From the NCBI RefSeq assembly GCF_000311725.1, contig NZ_HE978515.1, positions 183,831 to 247,830 on the forward strand: DNA of 64,000 nt, written 5' to 3'. Below are positions 24,899 to 33,390 of the stretch, in pieces. The stretch comes from Robertmurraya massiliosenegalensis JC6. GTDB taxonomy: Bacteria > Bacillota > Bacilli > Bacillales > Cytobacillaceae. Numbering within the stretch: position 1 is the stretch's first letter; each line of letters begins with the position of its first letter. The notes below the pieces were generated by a model. That model made no database searches. It was not told where the DNA came from and saw only the letters and a list, made by a program, of their open reading frames with translations. The translations under genes and the position numbers were made by a program.

Positions 24899-26858
24899 GA
24901 TTAGTCTCTGCCAACTTAACAAAATATTCAAGTGCACTCGGGTTACTTAATGAGCCTATATTAACCGACTTTGAGACTGGTGTCCCGGAGAGAATTTTTT
25001 TAACTGGAACTTCGAGTTTCTTTCCATTTAGTGTACGCGGAACTGAAGCAATCAAATATATCTGATCAGGTACATGCCGTGGTGAACAGGATAGACGAAT
25101 TTGCTGTTTAATAGTTGATTCTAGAACTGGCGTTAAATCTATTCCCTTTTCTAATACAACAAATAGCATGACTTCATGATTGACATCAATGACAAGACTA
25201 TCAACTACTTCCTCCATGCTTTCGACAGCACTATATATTTCACTCGTCCCAATTCTGATCCCTCCCCTATTTATCGTTGAATCGGAGCGACCATAGATTT
25301 GACAACTTCCCTTCGTTGAAATTTTTATCCAATCCCCATGTCTCCAAATATTAGGAAACACTGAAAAATAACTATCACGATAACGTTCTCCGCTCGGATC
25401 ATTCCAAAAATAGAGTGGCATTGATGGCAACGGTTCTGTTAATACTAACTCACCAACTTCATCGATCACACTTTCACCCTTAACATTAAATGCTTCCACC
25501 TTTGCCCCTAATTCTCGACATTGAATTTCACCTTCATAAACAGGTAATAATGGCGAACCACCTACAAAAGCAGAACAAACATCTGTCCCACCACTAACTG
25601 AAGCTAACCATAGATCTTTTTTAACATTGTTGTATACCCATGAAAATCCTTCTGGTGGTAATGGGGAACCAGTAGAACCGATTGCTTTCAAGTGATGAAG
25701 AGCAAATTTAGCTGGCTCCATTCTGGCATTCATACAAGAAAGGATAAAGCTTGCACTCGTCCCAAATACTGTCATTTCCGTTTCTTCAGCAAACTGCCAA
25801 AGAGTTTCAACTGTAGGAAAACCGGGGTTCCCATCATATAAAAGTATCGTTGAGCCAGCGAGAAGTCCACTCACTACAACATTCCACATCATCCAGCCAG
25901 TCGTCGTATACCAAAAGAAACGATCCCCCTTTTTTAAGTCCATATGTAACAAACATTGTTTTAAATGTTCAAGCAAGATTCCACCGTGTCCTTGGACAAT
26001 CGCTTTCGGGATTCCAGTTGTACCGGATGAAAATAAAATCCATAATGGATGATCAAATGGCAATGGTGTAAACTGCAGTCTAGCATCACGATGTTTTGCT
26101 ACGAACGGCTCCCAAAGGATCATGTTTTCTTCCTGTTCATTGAAAGACGATTCATTTAAATAAGGAATAAAAACTGTCCTTTCAATCGATGGAATCGCTT
26201 TCTTTATTTCTCTGACTGTTTCCGTTCTGTCAAAATTCTTCCCACCATAACGATAACCATCGATAGCAATTAAAATTTTTGGTTCGATCTGTTTAAAACG
26301 TTCAATAACCGTATGGCTTCCAAAGTCTGGAGAAGCACTAGACCAAACAGCCCCAATACTTGCACATGCTAAAAAGGCAATCGTCGCTTCAGGAATATTC
26401 GGTAAATAGGCAGCAACCCGATCTCCCTTTTGTATCCCTGAAGCTTTCAGGGCAGATGCAAATGCGGCTACTTTTTTTTCAAGCAATCCCCAATCCATTT
26501 TTTCTAATGAACGAGTTTCAGATTTTGAAAGGATCGCTATTTCATGTTCATCCCTGTTTCGAAATACATGCTCAGTATAATTTAATGTTGCCCCCTCAAA
26601 CCATTTAGCCCCTGGCATTATTCTTTCTGACAGCACACATGAATAAGGTGAAACCGACTTAATCTGAAAATATTCCCATATAGATTCCCAAAAATTTTCT
26701 AATTCTGTAACTGACCATGTCCACAAATGATGATAATTTTTAAAGTGGAGATTTTTATTTGTTTTTAGCCATTTCATAAAATTCATCATATTGGACTGGC
26801 TCTTTAACTGACTGGATGGTTCCCATAAAATTTTACCCTCTTTCATCGATCGTTCCAT
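24882..26858 (-). CDS. Acetoacetyl-CoA synthetase
   Basis: A 658-aa AMP-forming acyl-CoA synthetase that activates acetoacetate. An N-terminal ACAS-type cap (FWESIWEYF; GAKWFEGATLNYTEHVF) precedes the ANL core with the P-loop-like LFSSGTTGIPKAIVQGHGG, then ASVSGGTDVC and the hinge GRSDSTINRGGIRIGTSEIY. The C-terminal PRTLNGKKLEVPVKKIL carries the acylation Lys (NGK). The N-terminal FEGATLNYTEH and HPLWILFSSGTTGIPKAIV segments separate AacS from acetyl-CoA synthetases. GAGGAGGGGA precedes the ATG. Likely role: use of acetoacetate from ketone-body or leucine catabolism. Confidence 0.9.
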   Translation of the reverse strand: MERSMKEGKILWEPSSQLKSQSNMMNFMKWLKTNKNLHFKNYHHLWTWSVTELENFWESIWEYFQIKSVSPYSCVLSERIMPGAKWFEGATLNYTEHVFRNRDEHEIAILSKSETRSLEKMDWGLLEKKVAAFASALKASGIQKGDRVAAYLPNIPEATIAFLACASIGAVWSSASPDFGSHTVIERFKQIEPKILIAIDGYRYGGKNFDRTETVREIKKAIPSIERTVFIPYLNESSFNEQEENMILWEPFVAKHRDARLQFTPLPFDHPLWILFSSGTTGIPKAIVQGHGGILLEHLKQCLLHMDLKKGDRFFWYTTTGWMMWNVVVSGLLAGSTILLYDGNPGFPTVETLWQFAEETEMTVFGTSASFILSCMNARMEPAKFALHHLKAIGSTGSPLPPEGFSWVYNNVKKDLWLASVSGGTDVCSAFVGGSPLLPVYEGEIQCRELGAKVEAFNVKGESVIDEVGELVLTEPLPSMPLYFWNDPSGERYRDSYFSVFPNIWRHGDWIKISTKGSCQIYGRSDSTINRGGIRIGTSEIYSAVESMEEVVDSLVIDVNHEVMLFVVLEKGIDLTPVLESTIKQQIRLSCSPRHVPDQIYLIASVPRTLNGKKLEVPVKKILSGTPVSKSVNIGSLSNPSALEYFVKLAETNQSPNP

Positions 26859-26966
26859 TTAATCCCCTCCTCTCTTTATATTATAATATTCTGAATTATT
26901 TAATGTTTAATAAAAGTAAAATGACTTGGAAATCCTAATAGAAAAACGATAATTCGGAGGAATAAA

Positions 26967-27623
26967 ATGAATAAGCAGTTTGCCGTTATCGGATTAGGTC
27001 GTTTCGGTGGCAGTCTTGTAGAGGAATTCAGTGCCCTTGGAATTGATGTTTTGGCAATCGATAAGAATAAAGAACGCGTTGAAAAATATGAAAAATATGC
27101 GACGATGGCTGTCCATTTAGACGCCCTTAATGAAATGAGATTAAAAGAAGTAGGCATTAAAAATATGGACCATGCCATTGTTTCCCTTGGAAACGATATA
27201 GAAAGAAGTGTCCTTATAACGTTGTTGTTAAAGGATTTAGGGATTTCTCAAGTTTGGGCAAAAGCAGCTAATAGCTATCATCGCAAGGTTTTGGAAAAAA
27301 TCGGTGCAGATCGGGTAATACAGCCTGAGAGAGACATGGCGAAAAGAATTGCTCACCATGTGATCTCAGATAAAGTCATCGACTATATTGAGCTTTCAGA
27401 AAAACATAGTATCGTAGAAATTTTAGCTTCAACGAAAATCCATAAAAGAACACTCTCTGAATTAGATGTACGTTCGAAATATGGTTGCAATATTATTGGA
27501 CTCCAAAGGGAAGGTGACATTATCGTATCGCCATCTGCTGAAGAAGTCATTTATTCAGGTGACATTCTTATTGTTATAGGTGAAAATAACAATATTCATC
27601 GCTTTGAAAATGGAGCTGTTTAA
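26967..27623 (+). CDS. ktrC: K+ uptake regulatory protein, KtrC/TrkA type
   Basis: A cytosolic RCK protein of 218 aa that gates a Ktr K+ channel. The Rossmann domain begins FAVIGLGRFGGSL and includes the acidic ribose-binding AIDKNKERV. RCK_C occupies about 135-215 (EVIYSGDILIVIGENNNIHRFE). The conserved GADRVIQPERDMAKRIAHH is typical of KtrA/KtrC, and the start resembles KtrC. CGGAGGA precedes the ATG. No KtrB/KtrD channel gene is adjacent, as for B. subtilis ktrC. It overlaps the stop of the convergent PH-domain gene by 4 bases. Confidence 0.87.
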   Translation: MNKQFAVIGLGRFGGSLVEEFSALGIDVLAIDKNKERVEKYEKYATMAVHLDALNEMRLKEVGIKNMDHAIVSLGNDIERSVLITLLLKDLGISQVWAKAANSYHRKVLEKIGADRVIQPERDMAKRIAHHVISDKVIDYIELSEKHSIVEILASTKIHKRTLSELDVRSKYGCNIIGLQREGDIIVSPSAEEVIYSGDILIVIGENNNIHRFENGAV

Positions 27624-28081
27624 TGAACGATTTTCATATTTGGAAAGTCCATCTTAATATGAGAGCCCCTCTTCTTTAACTCCATAAGAAAGAGTTCCTT
27701 CTCTTTAGGTGATATTTTTACACTTCCCATCGAAGCAGTTTTGTAAAAAATCTCAATTGCATCTTTCGAAGACAACAGTCGATAACCAAAAAATATTTCA
27801 TTGGTGGCGCATACTCTGCTTATTTCTTCATATGGAATCCGACTTCTAAAGAAACCACCTTTCACGAATAAATACCTCTCATGAAATGTGTATTTAATGG
27901 AAAAAGCACTATGAAGAATAAAAGCAACTGTCAACACCATTAAGGAGAGTACAATGAAAAGTTCTGATGCTTTCATTTCATCTTCTAAAATCACCGGCAA
28001 AAGAAATACGGTGCTTATCACGATTACGACTGCTAAAATAATCTTTACAAATAAAGAATCTATTTTTGCTCGAAATGTCAT
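27620..28081 (-). CDS. Membrane protein with bacterial PH-like domain (DUF1200/YyaB-like)
   Basis: Two membrane helices (about residues 12-32 and 42-60) are followed by a small PH-like domain at 62-140 (YTFHERYLFVKGGFFRSRIPYEEISRV; LSSKDAIEIFY; VKISPKEKELFLMEL). This is the pattern of the short PH_6/DUF1200 proteins such as B. subtilis YyaB. GGGGG lies about 10 bases before the ATG. Function unknown; no enzyme motif. Confidence 0.75.
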   Translation of the reverse strand: MTFRAKIDSLFVKIILAVVIVISTVFLLPVILEDEMKASELFIVLSLMVLTVAFILHSAFSIKYTFHERYLFVKGGFFRSRIPYEEISRVCATNEIFFGYRLLSSKDAIEIFYKTASMGSVKISPKEKELFLMELKKRGSHIKMDFPNMKIVH

Positions 28082-28185
28082 TCATTGTACCCCCACTTAT
28101 TTCAAAGTTCTATAGTATATATACGAATAAATGATGGGTAAGTTTCACAAGGGCATAATAATCATTCATTTTCATTAAGCCTTCT

Positions 28186-28347
28186 TTAAATGATTGGGTA
28201 AGACTGCTCATATTTTGGATAAGCATAATATGGTGGTCTTTTGCCAATCAACGGCAATTGAAATGATTGGTTCTGATAAAACACCTCTACTTTTTCCTCA
28301 GAATGGTTTATAAGCAAATAGGTTACTTCTGGATTGTATTCGTACAT
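28186..28347 (-). CDS. Small tyrosine/proline-rich protein, function unknown (53 aa)
   Basis: ATG 28347 follows GTGGGGATCACC. The product is MYEYNPEVTYLLINHSEE, then KVEVFYQNQSFQLPLIGKR and a tail PPYYAYPKYEQSYPII. The tail is rich in Tyr and Pro and has no Cys or hydrophobic segment. The reading frame is clean and codon use is ordinary. I do not recognise a family. It is divergent from the SDR gene by about 130 bases. The composition recalls small cytosolic or spore-associated proteins, but that is only an impression. Confidence 0.55.
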   Translation of the reverse strand: MYEYNPEVTYLLINHSEEKVEVFYQNQSFQLPLIGKRPPYYAYPKYEQSYPII

Positions 28348-28476
28348 GGTGATCCCCACTTTCATTGACTTTTTAACACGGTATTCGTTCTCCTTTGTAA
28401 AAGAGCCCGTACGAATGCACTTTATTTGTTAAAAATTCATAAAGTAACTCAGAACAATTGATTGGAGGAGGCCATC

Positions 28477-29394
28477 ATGACAAAAAAAGAAAATACAAAC
28501 GATTACCCTATGTATCCTCACTATGGAAAAATCACGCAATACCAAGAGATTCCCCTTACTGTACCGGAACAGCGTCAATTTCGCCAGCCTGGAGTAGAAA
28601 AACACATGGTTCCTAGACCGATTATAGAAAACCCTAATTATCAAGGGAGTGAAAAACTAAAAGGAAAGGTCGCACTCATTACTGGTGGAGATAGTGGAAT
28701 TGGTGCAGCTGCTGCCATCGCCTTTGCTAAAGAAGGTGCGAATGTAGCGATTGCCTACTTAGATGAACATGAAGATGCAAATCGAACGAAACATCGAATT
28801 GAAGAACTAGGACAAAAATGTATCCTTTTACCTGGAGACCTACGAAAAAAGCAACAATGTATCGATATTGTCGAGAACACGATTGAAGCATTTGGTCAGT
28901 TGGATATCCTTTGTAATCATGTTGGAATTCAATTTCAACAGTTAAGTCTCCTTGATATAAGTGATGAGCAATTTGATGACACCTTTAAAGTAAATATTTA
29001 TTCTCATTTTTATACAACAAGAGCAGCTTTACCATATTTAAAACCTGGCAGTTCGATCATTAATACGGCATCTGTTGTCGCATATGTTGGATTTGATCAG
29101 TTAATCGATTATACCGCTACCAAAGCAGCAAATGTTGGGTTTACTAGAGCGTTAGCAAATAGTCTAGTAAAGGAAGGAATTCGTGTCAATGCAGTAGCAC
29201 CAGGAAGAATATGGACGCCTCTCATCCCTTCTAGTTTTTCCGCAGATGAAGTCTCTCTTGCTGGAAATCCGATGGAACGTCAAGGGCAACCATTCGAGCT
29301 TGCTCCTACTTTTGTTTACTTAGCTTCTGATGACTCGAGATTTGTTACAGGGCAAACACTTCATGTGAACGGTGGTCAAGTAATGGCGACATAA
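28477..29394 (+). CDS. SDR oxidoreductase, general-stress-protein-39 type
   Basis: A short-chain dehydrogenase of 305 aa with the long N-terminal extension (about 50 residues, [21 protein letters not shown]) seen in the B. subtilis GS39/YdaD group. The cofactor loop is TGGDSGIG, the catalytic motif YTATK, and NHVG replaces the common NNAG. The C-terminus [17 protein letters not shown] is typical. GGAGGAGG precedes ATG 28477; an in-frame start at 28462 lies upstream of it. In B. subtilis this group is sigma-B controlled; I see no good sigma-B promoter here. Confidence 0.88.
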   Translation: MTKKENTNDYPMYPHYGKITQYQEIPLTVPEQRQFRQPGVEKHMVPRPIIENPNYQGSEKLKGKVALITGGDSGIGAAAAIAFAKEGANVAIAYLDEHEDANRTKHRIEELGQKCILLPGDLRKKQQCIDIVENTIEAFGQLDILCNHVGIQFQQLSLLDISDEQFDDTFKVNIYSHFYTTRAALPYLKPGSSIINTASVVAYVGFDQLIDYTATKAANVGFTRALANSLVKEGIRVNAVAPGRIWTPLIPSSFSADEVSLAGNPMERQGQPFELAPTFVYLASDDSRFVTGQTLHVNGGQVMAT

Positions 29395-29397
29395 TGT

Positions 29398-29428
29398 AAG
29401 AGACAGGGGTAAAATCTCTGTCTCTTTT
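29398..29428 (+). terminator. Terminator of the SDR gene
   Basis: AAGAGACAG and CTGTCTCTT pair around GGGTAAAATCT, followed by TTCG with T-rich sequence. Confidence 0.75.
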
Positions 29429-29596
29429 CGTTAATTCGGTTTATTGGTAGAGACAACTGGGTATAAGGAAATAATTTTAGAATAACGATTAATGTTTCTT
29501 GTTTTACTACAAAAACATTTGATTATTTCTGAAAATTTTGATATATTTATTATATACTAAGTTTCGACATTTTTCTTGGTAGAAAGGAGCTTACAC

Positions 29597-29740
29597 ATGA
29601 GAAAACAATTTGTGTCCATGCAGACATTAATAAGTAGAAATAAACAGGAAATCTTAACAGATAAAAAAGAAATCGCACGTATTGAGCGATTAATTGATGA
29701 TAAACATAATCAAAAACTAAAAGTAAAGTCAAAAATTTAA
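29597..29740 (+). CDS. FbpB-like small basic protein (47 aa)
   Basis: AAAGGAGC precedes ATG 29597 at normal spacing. The product MRKQFVSMQTLISRNKQEIL, then TDKKEIARIERLIDDKH and a basic tail, matches the Fur-regulated basic protein B pattern ((F)xxLxxxNKxExLxDKxxxxxIExxxxxKH). FbpB-like proteins support the Fur/FsrA iron-sparing response in B. subtilis. The upstream 100 bases are very AT-rich, and GATTATTTCTGAAAAT is at best a half-matching Fur site. A strong terminator follows at 29771. Gene well supported; family moderately so; regulation by Fur not shown. Confidence 0.68.
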   Translation: MRKQFVSMQTLISRNKQEILTDKKEIARIERLIDDKHNQKLKVKSKI

Positions 29741-29770
29741 CCGTTTTCAAATGGGATTTTTGCAGACGGA

Positions 29771-29808
29771 GAAAGGGCACTCAAATGAGTGCCCTTTCTA
29801 TTTATTTT
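29771..29808. terminator. Bidirectional terminator
   Basis: AGAAAGGGCACTC and GAGTGCCCTTTCT pair around AAAT and are followed by ATTTATTTTT. It lies between the FbpB-like gene and the end of the AGCS symporter gene. Confidence 0.9.
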
Positions 29809-29817
29809 TGAGTAGCT

Positions 29818-31308
29818 TTATTTGTCTAACGTAGTTCCAGATGTTGTATTTTTCTTATTCCCTTCCACACCTGGATACTTGTATTCTTTTTCCCAGAAAT
29901 CAGCACCTTTAATTCCAAGCTTAACTGGATCAAATACTGGATCCTTTCCAGCCTTCTTCTGTTCCTCATAATCTTTCAGAACAGCAAGTGCCGGTTTAGC
30001 TAAAAGAAGAATGGCGATAATATTGAGCCAAGCCATACTTCCAACTCCGACATCCCCCAGAGCCCAAGCAACATCCGCTGTTTTCACGCAACCATATAAA
30101 ACCATCGCAATAAAGACAATTTTCAAGAGATATTCTGACCATACTCGCCTTACTTTTTGGTTAATATAAGCTAGATTTGTTTCAGCCATGTAGTAGTATG
30201 CCATAATGGTTGTAAAAGTGAAGAACAATAAAGCAATCGCTACAAATGGAGCACCAAATCCTGGCATTGCTGATTCAACGGCTGATTGAGTGTACCCTGG
30301 TCCTGGTTCCATTTCAGCCAAGTTCACAACAATTGCTTCTTCACCTTCAGGCGTAACATTGTACATTCCTGTGATAAGAATCATGAATGCTGTAGCAGAA
30401 CAAATAAATAAAGTGTCAATATAAACAGAAAACGCTTGAACGAGACCTTGCTTCGCTGGGTGAGAGACTTCCGCAGCTGCAGCAGCATGTGGACCAGTAC
30501 CTTGACCTGCTTCATTTGAATACACTCCACGTTTTACTCCCCAAGAAATAGCCGCACCTAAAATCCCACCGAATGCAGAGTTCATCGCAAATGCGCTAGA
30601 GAAAATAAGTCCAAATACTTCTGGGACTCTATCAATATTCATAATAAGGATAATAAGAGCTACGAAAATATACCCTACAGCCATCACTGGTACGACAAAT
30701 TCTGCTGTTTTGGCGATACGCTTTACGCCACCAAATATAATGATAGCTAAAATCACACATACAGTAATACCCGAAACCCAAGGGTTAATTCCAAATGCGG
30801 TATCAATAGCAGTTGACATACTATTAGATTGAACACCTGGTAATAGAGCACCTGTTGCAATAACGGTTACAATTGCAAATAGTATCGCATACCATTTGAT
30901 TCCAAGACCTTTTTCAATATAAAAGGCTGGACCCCCACGAAATTGACCATTTTGCTTTGTTTTGTACACTTGACCAAGAGTTGCCTCAATGAAACCTGAG
31001 CTTGCACCTAGAAAAGCAATGACCCACATCCAGAAAACAGCACCAGGACCACCAAATGCTATCGCAGTTGCTACCCCTGCTATATTTCCTGTACCGACTC
31101 TTCCTGCTAAAGACATCGAGATTGCTTGGAAAGAAGAAATTCCTGCGTTAGATGACTCGCGATTAAACATTAATTTACCCATATCGCCAATATGTCTAAT
31201 TTGTAAAAACTTTGTAGCGATTGAGAATACTAGTCCTACTCCTAAACATAAGTAAACAAGCGCAGGACTCCAAATAATTCCATTTAACCAACTAACAAAA
31301 GCTTCCAT
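29818..31308 (-). CDS. Sodium:alanine/glycine symporter (AGCS family, AlsT-like)
   Basis: A 496-aa transporter with about eleven helices. Family hallmarks are SLAGRVGTGNIAGVATAIAFGGPGAVFWMW, GGPAFYIEKGLG and VYSNEAGQGTGPHAAAAAEVSHP. AGGGGGA precedes the ATG. It imports Ala, Gly or a related small amino acid with Na+ or H+. The C-terminal 45 residues are hydrophilic. A 10-bp palindrome GAAACGTTTC (31406-31415) lies about 100 bases upstream and is slightly cre-like. Confidence 0.9.
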   Translation of the reverse strand: MEAFVSWLNGIIWSPALVYLCLGVGLVFSIATKFLQIRHIGDMGKLMFNRESSNAGISSFQAISMSLAGRVGTGNIAGVATAIAFGGPGAVFWMWVIAFLGASSGFIEATLGQVYKTKQNGQFRGGPAFYIEKGLGIKWYAILFAIVTVIATGALLPGVQSNSMSTAIDTAFGINPWVSGITVCVILAIIIFGGVKRIAKTAEFVVPVMAVGYIFVALIILIMNIDRVPEVFGLIFSSAFAMNSAFGGILGAAISWGVKRGVYSNEAGQGTGPHAAAAAEVSHPAKQGLVQAFSVYIDTLFICSATAFMILITGMYNVTPEGEEAIVVNLAEMEPGPGYTQSAVESAMPGFGAPFVAIALLFFTFTTIMAYYYMAETNLAYINQKVRRVWSEYLLKIVFIAMVLYGCVKTADVAWALGDVGVGSMAWLNIIAILLLAKPALAVLKDYEEQKKAGKDPVFDPVKLGIKGADFWEKEYKYPGVEGNKKNTTSGTTLDK

Positions 31309-31730
31309 ATAATTCCCCCTATTTTTGTATAATTCTTTTTTATTATAAATTAGAGTTGTCAGAATATAAACTGTTTTTTTAATAAATTTTTAATTTTTCG
31401 AAAATGAAACGTTTCCATTTTTTTCTTTGCTAATATAATAGAATTCTATTGTTTTTCTTATCACAATCAAGTGTTAATCGTTCTAAACCCTTCTACAACA
31501 CTATCTCAAGATTTTATTAATTAAATAGTAATCGCTCAGCATCTTCAACCATTACGAGCAAATTTTAGGTTAAATAAGAAAAAAGCTCCTTTAAAATGTA
31601 GGAAGCTTCGGTTTGTCTCATTCGCCCAAACATCTCTCACCCTTAAGCGGAATTTTTCCTGTTATCTTTTTATACCGTTCCTTATACGAACATTAAGTCG
31701 AGGGAATTTGTATATTCTCAGACCATTATA
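31309..31730. other. Intergenic region with AGCS promoter and a short repeat
   Basis: The half near 31309 should hold the symporter promoter and contains the palindrome GAAACGTTTC at 31406-31415. The other half contains one copy of the TAAGCGGAATTTTTCC repeat (31643-31664). No reading frame with a usable SD. Confidence 0.45.
31631..31666 (+). repeat. Short dispersed palindromic repeat, copy 1
   Basis: CATCTCTCACCCTTAAGCGG followed by AATTTTTCCTGTTATC is shared nearly base for base with 44195-44230. The core AAGCGGAATTTTTCCTG recurs at 44372. GGAA and TTCC arms make it weakly palindromic. GAGGGAATTT occurs just downstream at both places. Confidence 0.8.
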
Positions 31731-31765
31731 AAAGTCTTCCCTTTACGTTAATAGGAAAGACTTTT
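31731..31765 (-). terminator. Terminator of the TerD/TerB gene
   Basis: AAAGTCTTTCCT (minus strand) pairs with AGGGAAGACTTT around an A/T-rich loop and is followed by TATAATGG. The plus strand ends in TTTTATT. Confidence 0.75.
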
Positions 31766-31774
31766 ATTCGCACA

Positions 31775-33256
31775 TCAAGACAGAAATTCACCTGGGTTCA
31801 GTCGTAATTCATTACAAATATCACGAATCGTTTCTTGCTCAGCACGAGCAAATTCACCATCAGCAAAACCAATAGCAATTCCATATCGAACCACTAATCG
31901 CGATAAGTCATATTGATCACGTACCTTTCCTACAGCTCGTAATGCTTCTCCTCTACCAACGATCGGGTCCATCTGTAATCCTCGTACGAAGTGATCAAAA
32001 CGTGCGATTACTTGTTGGGTGTTAAAGGAACGTAATTCATCACTTTGATGGATGAAATCATATACTTTCTGTTGTTCACTCCGGTCTAAATGGCCATCAG
32101 CCATGGCAACTAATGCGCAGGATGCCATTAAAGCGTCCAATACGGAATGATTATTGTTGTATTTTTGCAGTAATCTTCTTGCATTATCTTTTTGTTCTTG
32201 GAACATTCGGCGAAAATCCGTTTGATCTAATGACCATTTATATTGGCAGGAGTTACAGCGAAACTCCATTTTATTAGCGCCAATAAAACCACCTAGTAGT
32301 CCAACTGGTCCTAAAACTAATCCGCCAACTGCTGCCTTTCCAATACCAAAACCTTTTTTTCCTGAAGAGATATAGTCTGAATGGCAGCGAGGGCAAGCCA
32401 TATCACCTGAAGACGTTCCCGCCATTCTTTGGTAGCCATCATGGGTAGGGCGACTCGTTTGATTGCTATATGAATCGCCAAAAGTATTTGGAGATGGTTG
32501 GCCATATTGATTAGGTGTACCATATGACGGACTTTGACTAGATTGTCCAAACGATGGATTCGGATTTGCAGGAGCACCAAAAGACGAAGGCTGATTTGTT
32601 TGCGCTCCAAAGGATTGTGATGGAGTCGAATAAGAATTGCTTTGTGTCTGATTAACCCCTCTATTCTGTGAAGGCTGACTCTCTTCTACTTCTAAACCAA
32701 AATTTCGGCAAAGAGCTGCCAACCCTCCTTGAAAACCACTACCAATGGCGTTAAACTTCCATTCGTTTTGATGTCGATATAATTCGGCAGCTACGATAGC
32801 AGTTTCCACCGTAAATTGTTGTAAATTAAAGCGAAGCAATTCCTCTTGTGTTTGTTCATTTACAATTCGTACGTAAGCGTTAGAAATTTGACTAAAGTTT
32901 TGACCCTTTAACTGGGCATCATGAATGGTTATCGAAAAAGCAATCCGTTGTATGTAGGAAGGAACAGATGGTAGCACAATGCGTATTTGTTCATCATCAT
33001 TGGCACCTATTCCTGTGCGATTATCACCACTGTAAAAAACAGATTGATTTCCACCAACTGGATTATTGTAAAAGATAAAGTCTTGTTCGCCCTTTACTTT
33101 TCCTGTTTGATCAAGTAAAAAAACTGAAGCATCTAAATCATAGCTCGGTCCACCAAATTGATTTATATCCCAGCCTAATCCAATTAAAATGCTATGTAAA
33201 TTAGGCGTCTTTTTCGTTAAATCTACCTTTTGCCCCTTCGACAGAAGAACTGCCAT
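31775..33256 (-). CDS. TerD domain / zinc ribbon / TerB domain fusion protein
   Basis: Three modules in one 493-aa chain. Residues 1-170 form a TerD domain (LLSKGQKVDLTKK; LGWDINQFGGPSYDLDASVFLL; DNRTGIGANDDEQI) with Asp residues for Ca2+. About 180-290 is a linker of Ser, Gln, Pro, Asn and Phe repeats (SFGAQTNQPSSFGAP). Then come a CPRCHSDY..CNSC zinc ribbon with a Gly-rich hydrophobic segment between its Cys pairs, and a C-terminal TerB-like helical domain (VLDALMASCALVAMADGHLD; IGFADGEFARAEQETI). ATG 33256 has GGAGGAG upstream; a frame to 33325 lacks an SD. No other ter genes are adjacent. The likely role is a stress or envelope-linked metal sensor scaffold; the function is inferred. Confidence 0.82.
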   Translation of the reverse strand: MAVLLSKGQKVDLTKKTPNLHSILIGLGWDINQFGGPSYDLDASVFLLDQTGKVKGEQDFIFYNNPVGGNQSVFYSGDNRTGIGANDDEQIRIVLPSVPSYIQRIAFSITIHDAQLKGQNFSQISNAYVRIVNEQTQEELLRFNLQQFTVETAIVAAELYRHQNEWKFNAIGSGFQGGLAALCRNFGLEVEESQPSQNRGVNQTQSNSYSTPSQSFGAQTNQPSSFGAPANPNPSFGQSSQSPSYGTPNQYGQPSPNTFGDSYSNQTSRPTHDGYQRMAGTSSGDMACPRCHSDYISSGKKGFGIGKAAVGGLVLGPVGLLGGFIGANKMEFRCNSCQYKWSLDQTDFRRMFQEQKDNARRLLQKYNNNHSVLDALMASCALVAMADGHLDRSEQQKVYDFIHQSDELRSFNTQQVIARFDHFVRGLQMDPIVGRGEALRAVGKVRDQYDLSRLVVRYGIAIGFADGEFARAEQETIRDICNELRLNPGEFLS

Positions 33257-33345
33257 CCCATCTCCTCCAAATCCATTATTTGATTCACTTAATTCAGTTA
33301 TATCACACTTTTCTATTTCTATCATTATCCAATACCTTGTGTTAG

Positions 33346-33386
33346 AAAAGAGAAACAGCCCCCAACAGAACAGGAGGCTGTTTCTC
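33346..33386 (-). terminator. Terminator of htpG
   Basis: AGAAACAGCC and GGCTGTTTCT pair around a 14-base loop; on the minus strand TCTTTTC follows. It lies just past the htpG stop at 33391. Confidence 0.82.
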
Positions 33387-33390
33387 CACT

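Noticed and set aside
28381-28476. Sigma-B promoter expected before the GS39-like SDR
   Set aside because: No GTTTAA/GGGTAT pair with suitable spacing could be found.
31406-31415. cre-like palindrome GAAACGTTTC upstream of the AGCS symporter
   Set aside because: It is one base short of a proper cre match (TGNAANCGNTNNCA) and lies far upstream; kept only as a note in the region entry.
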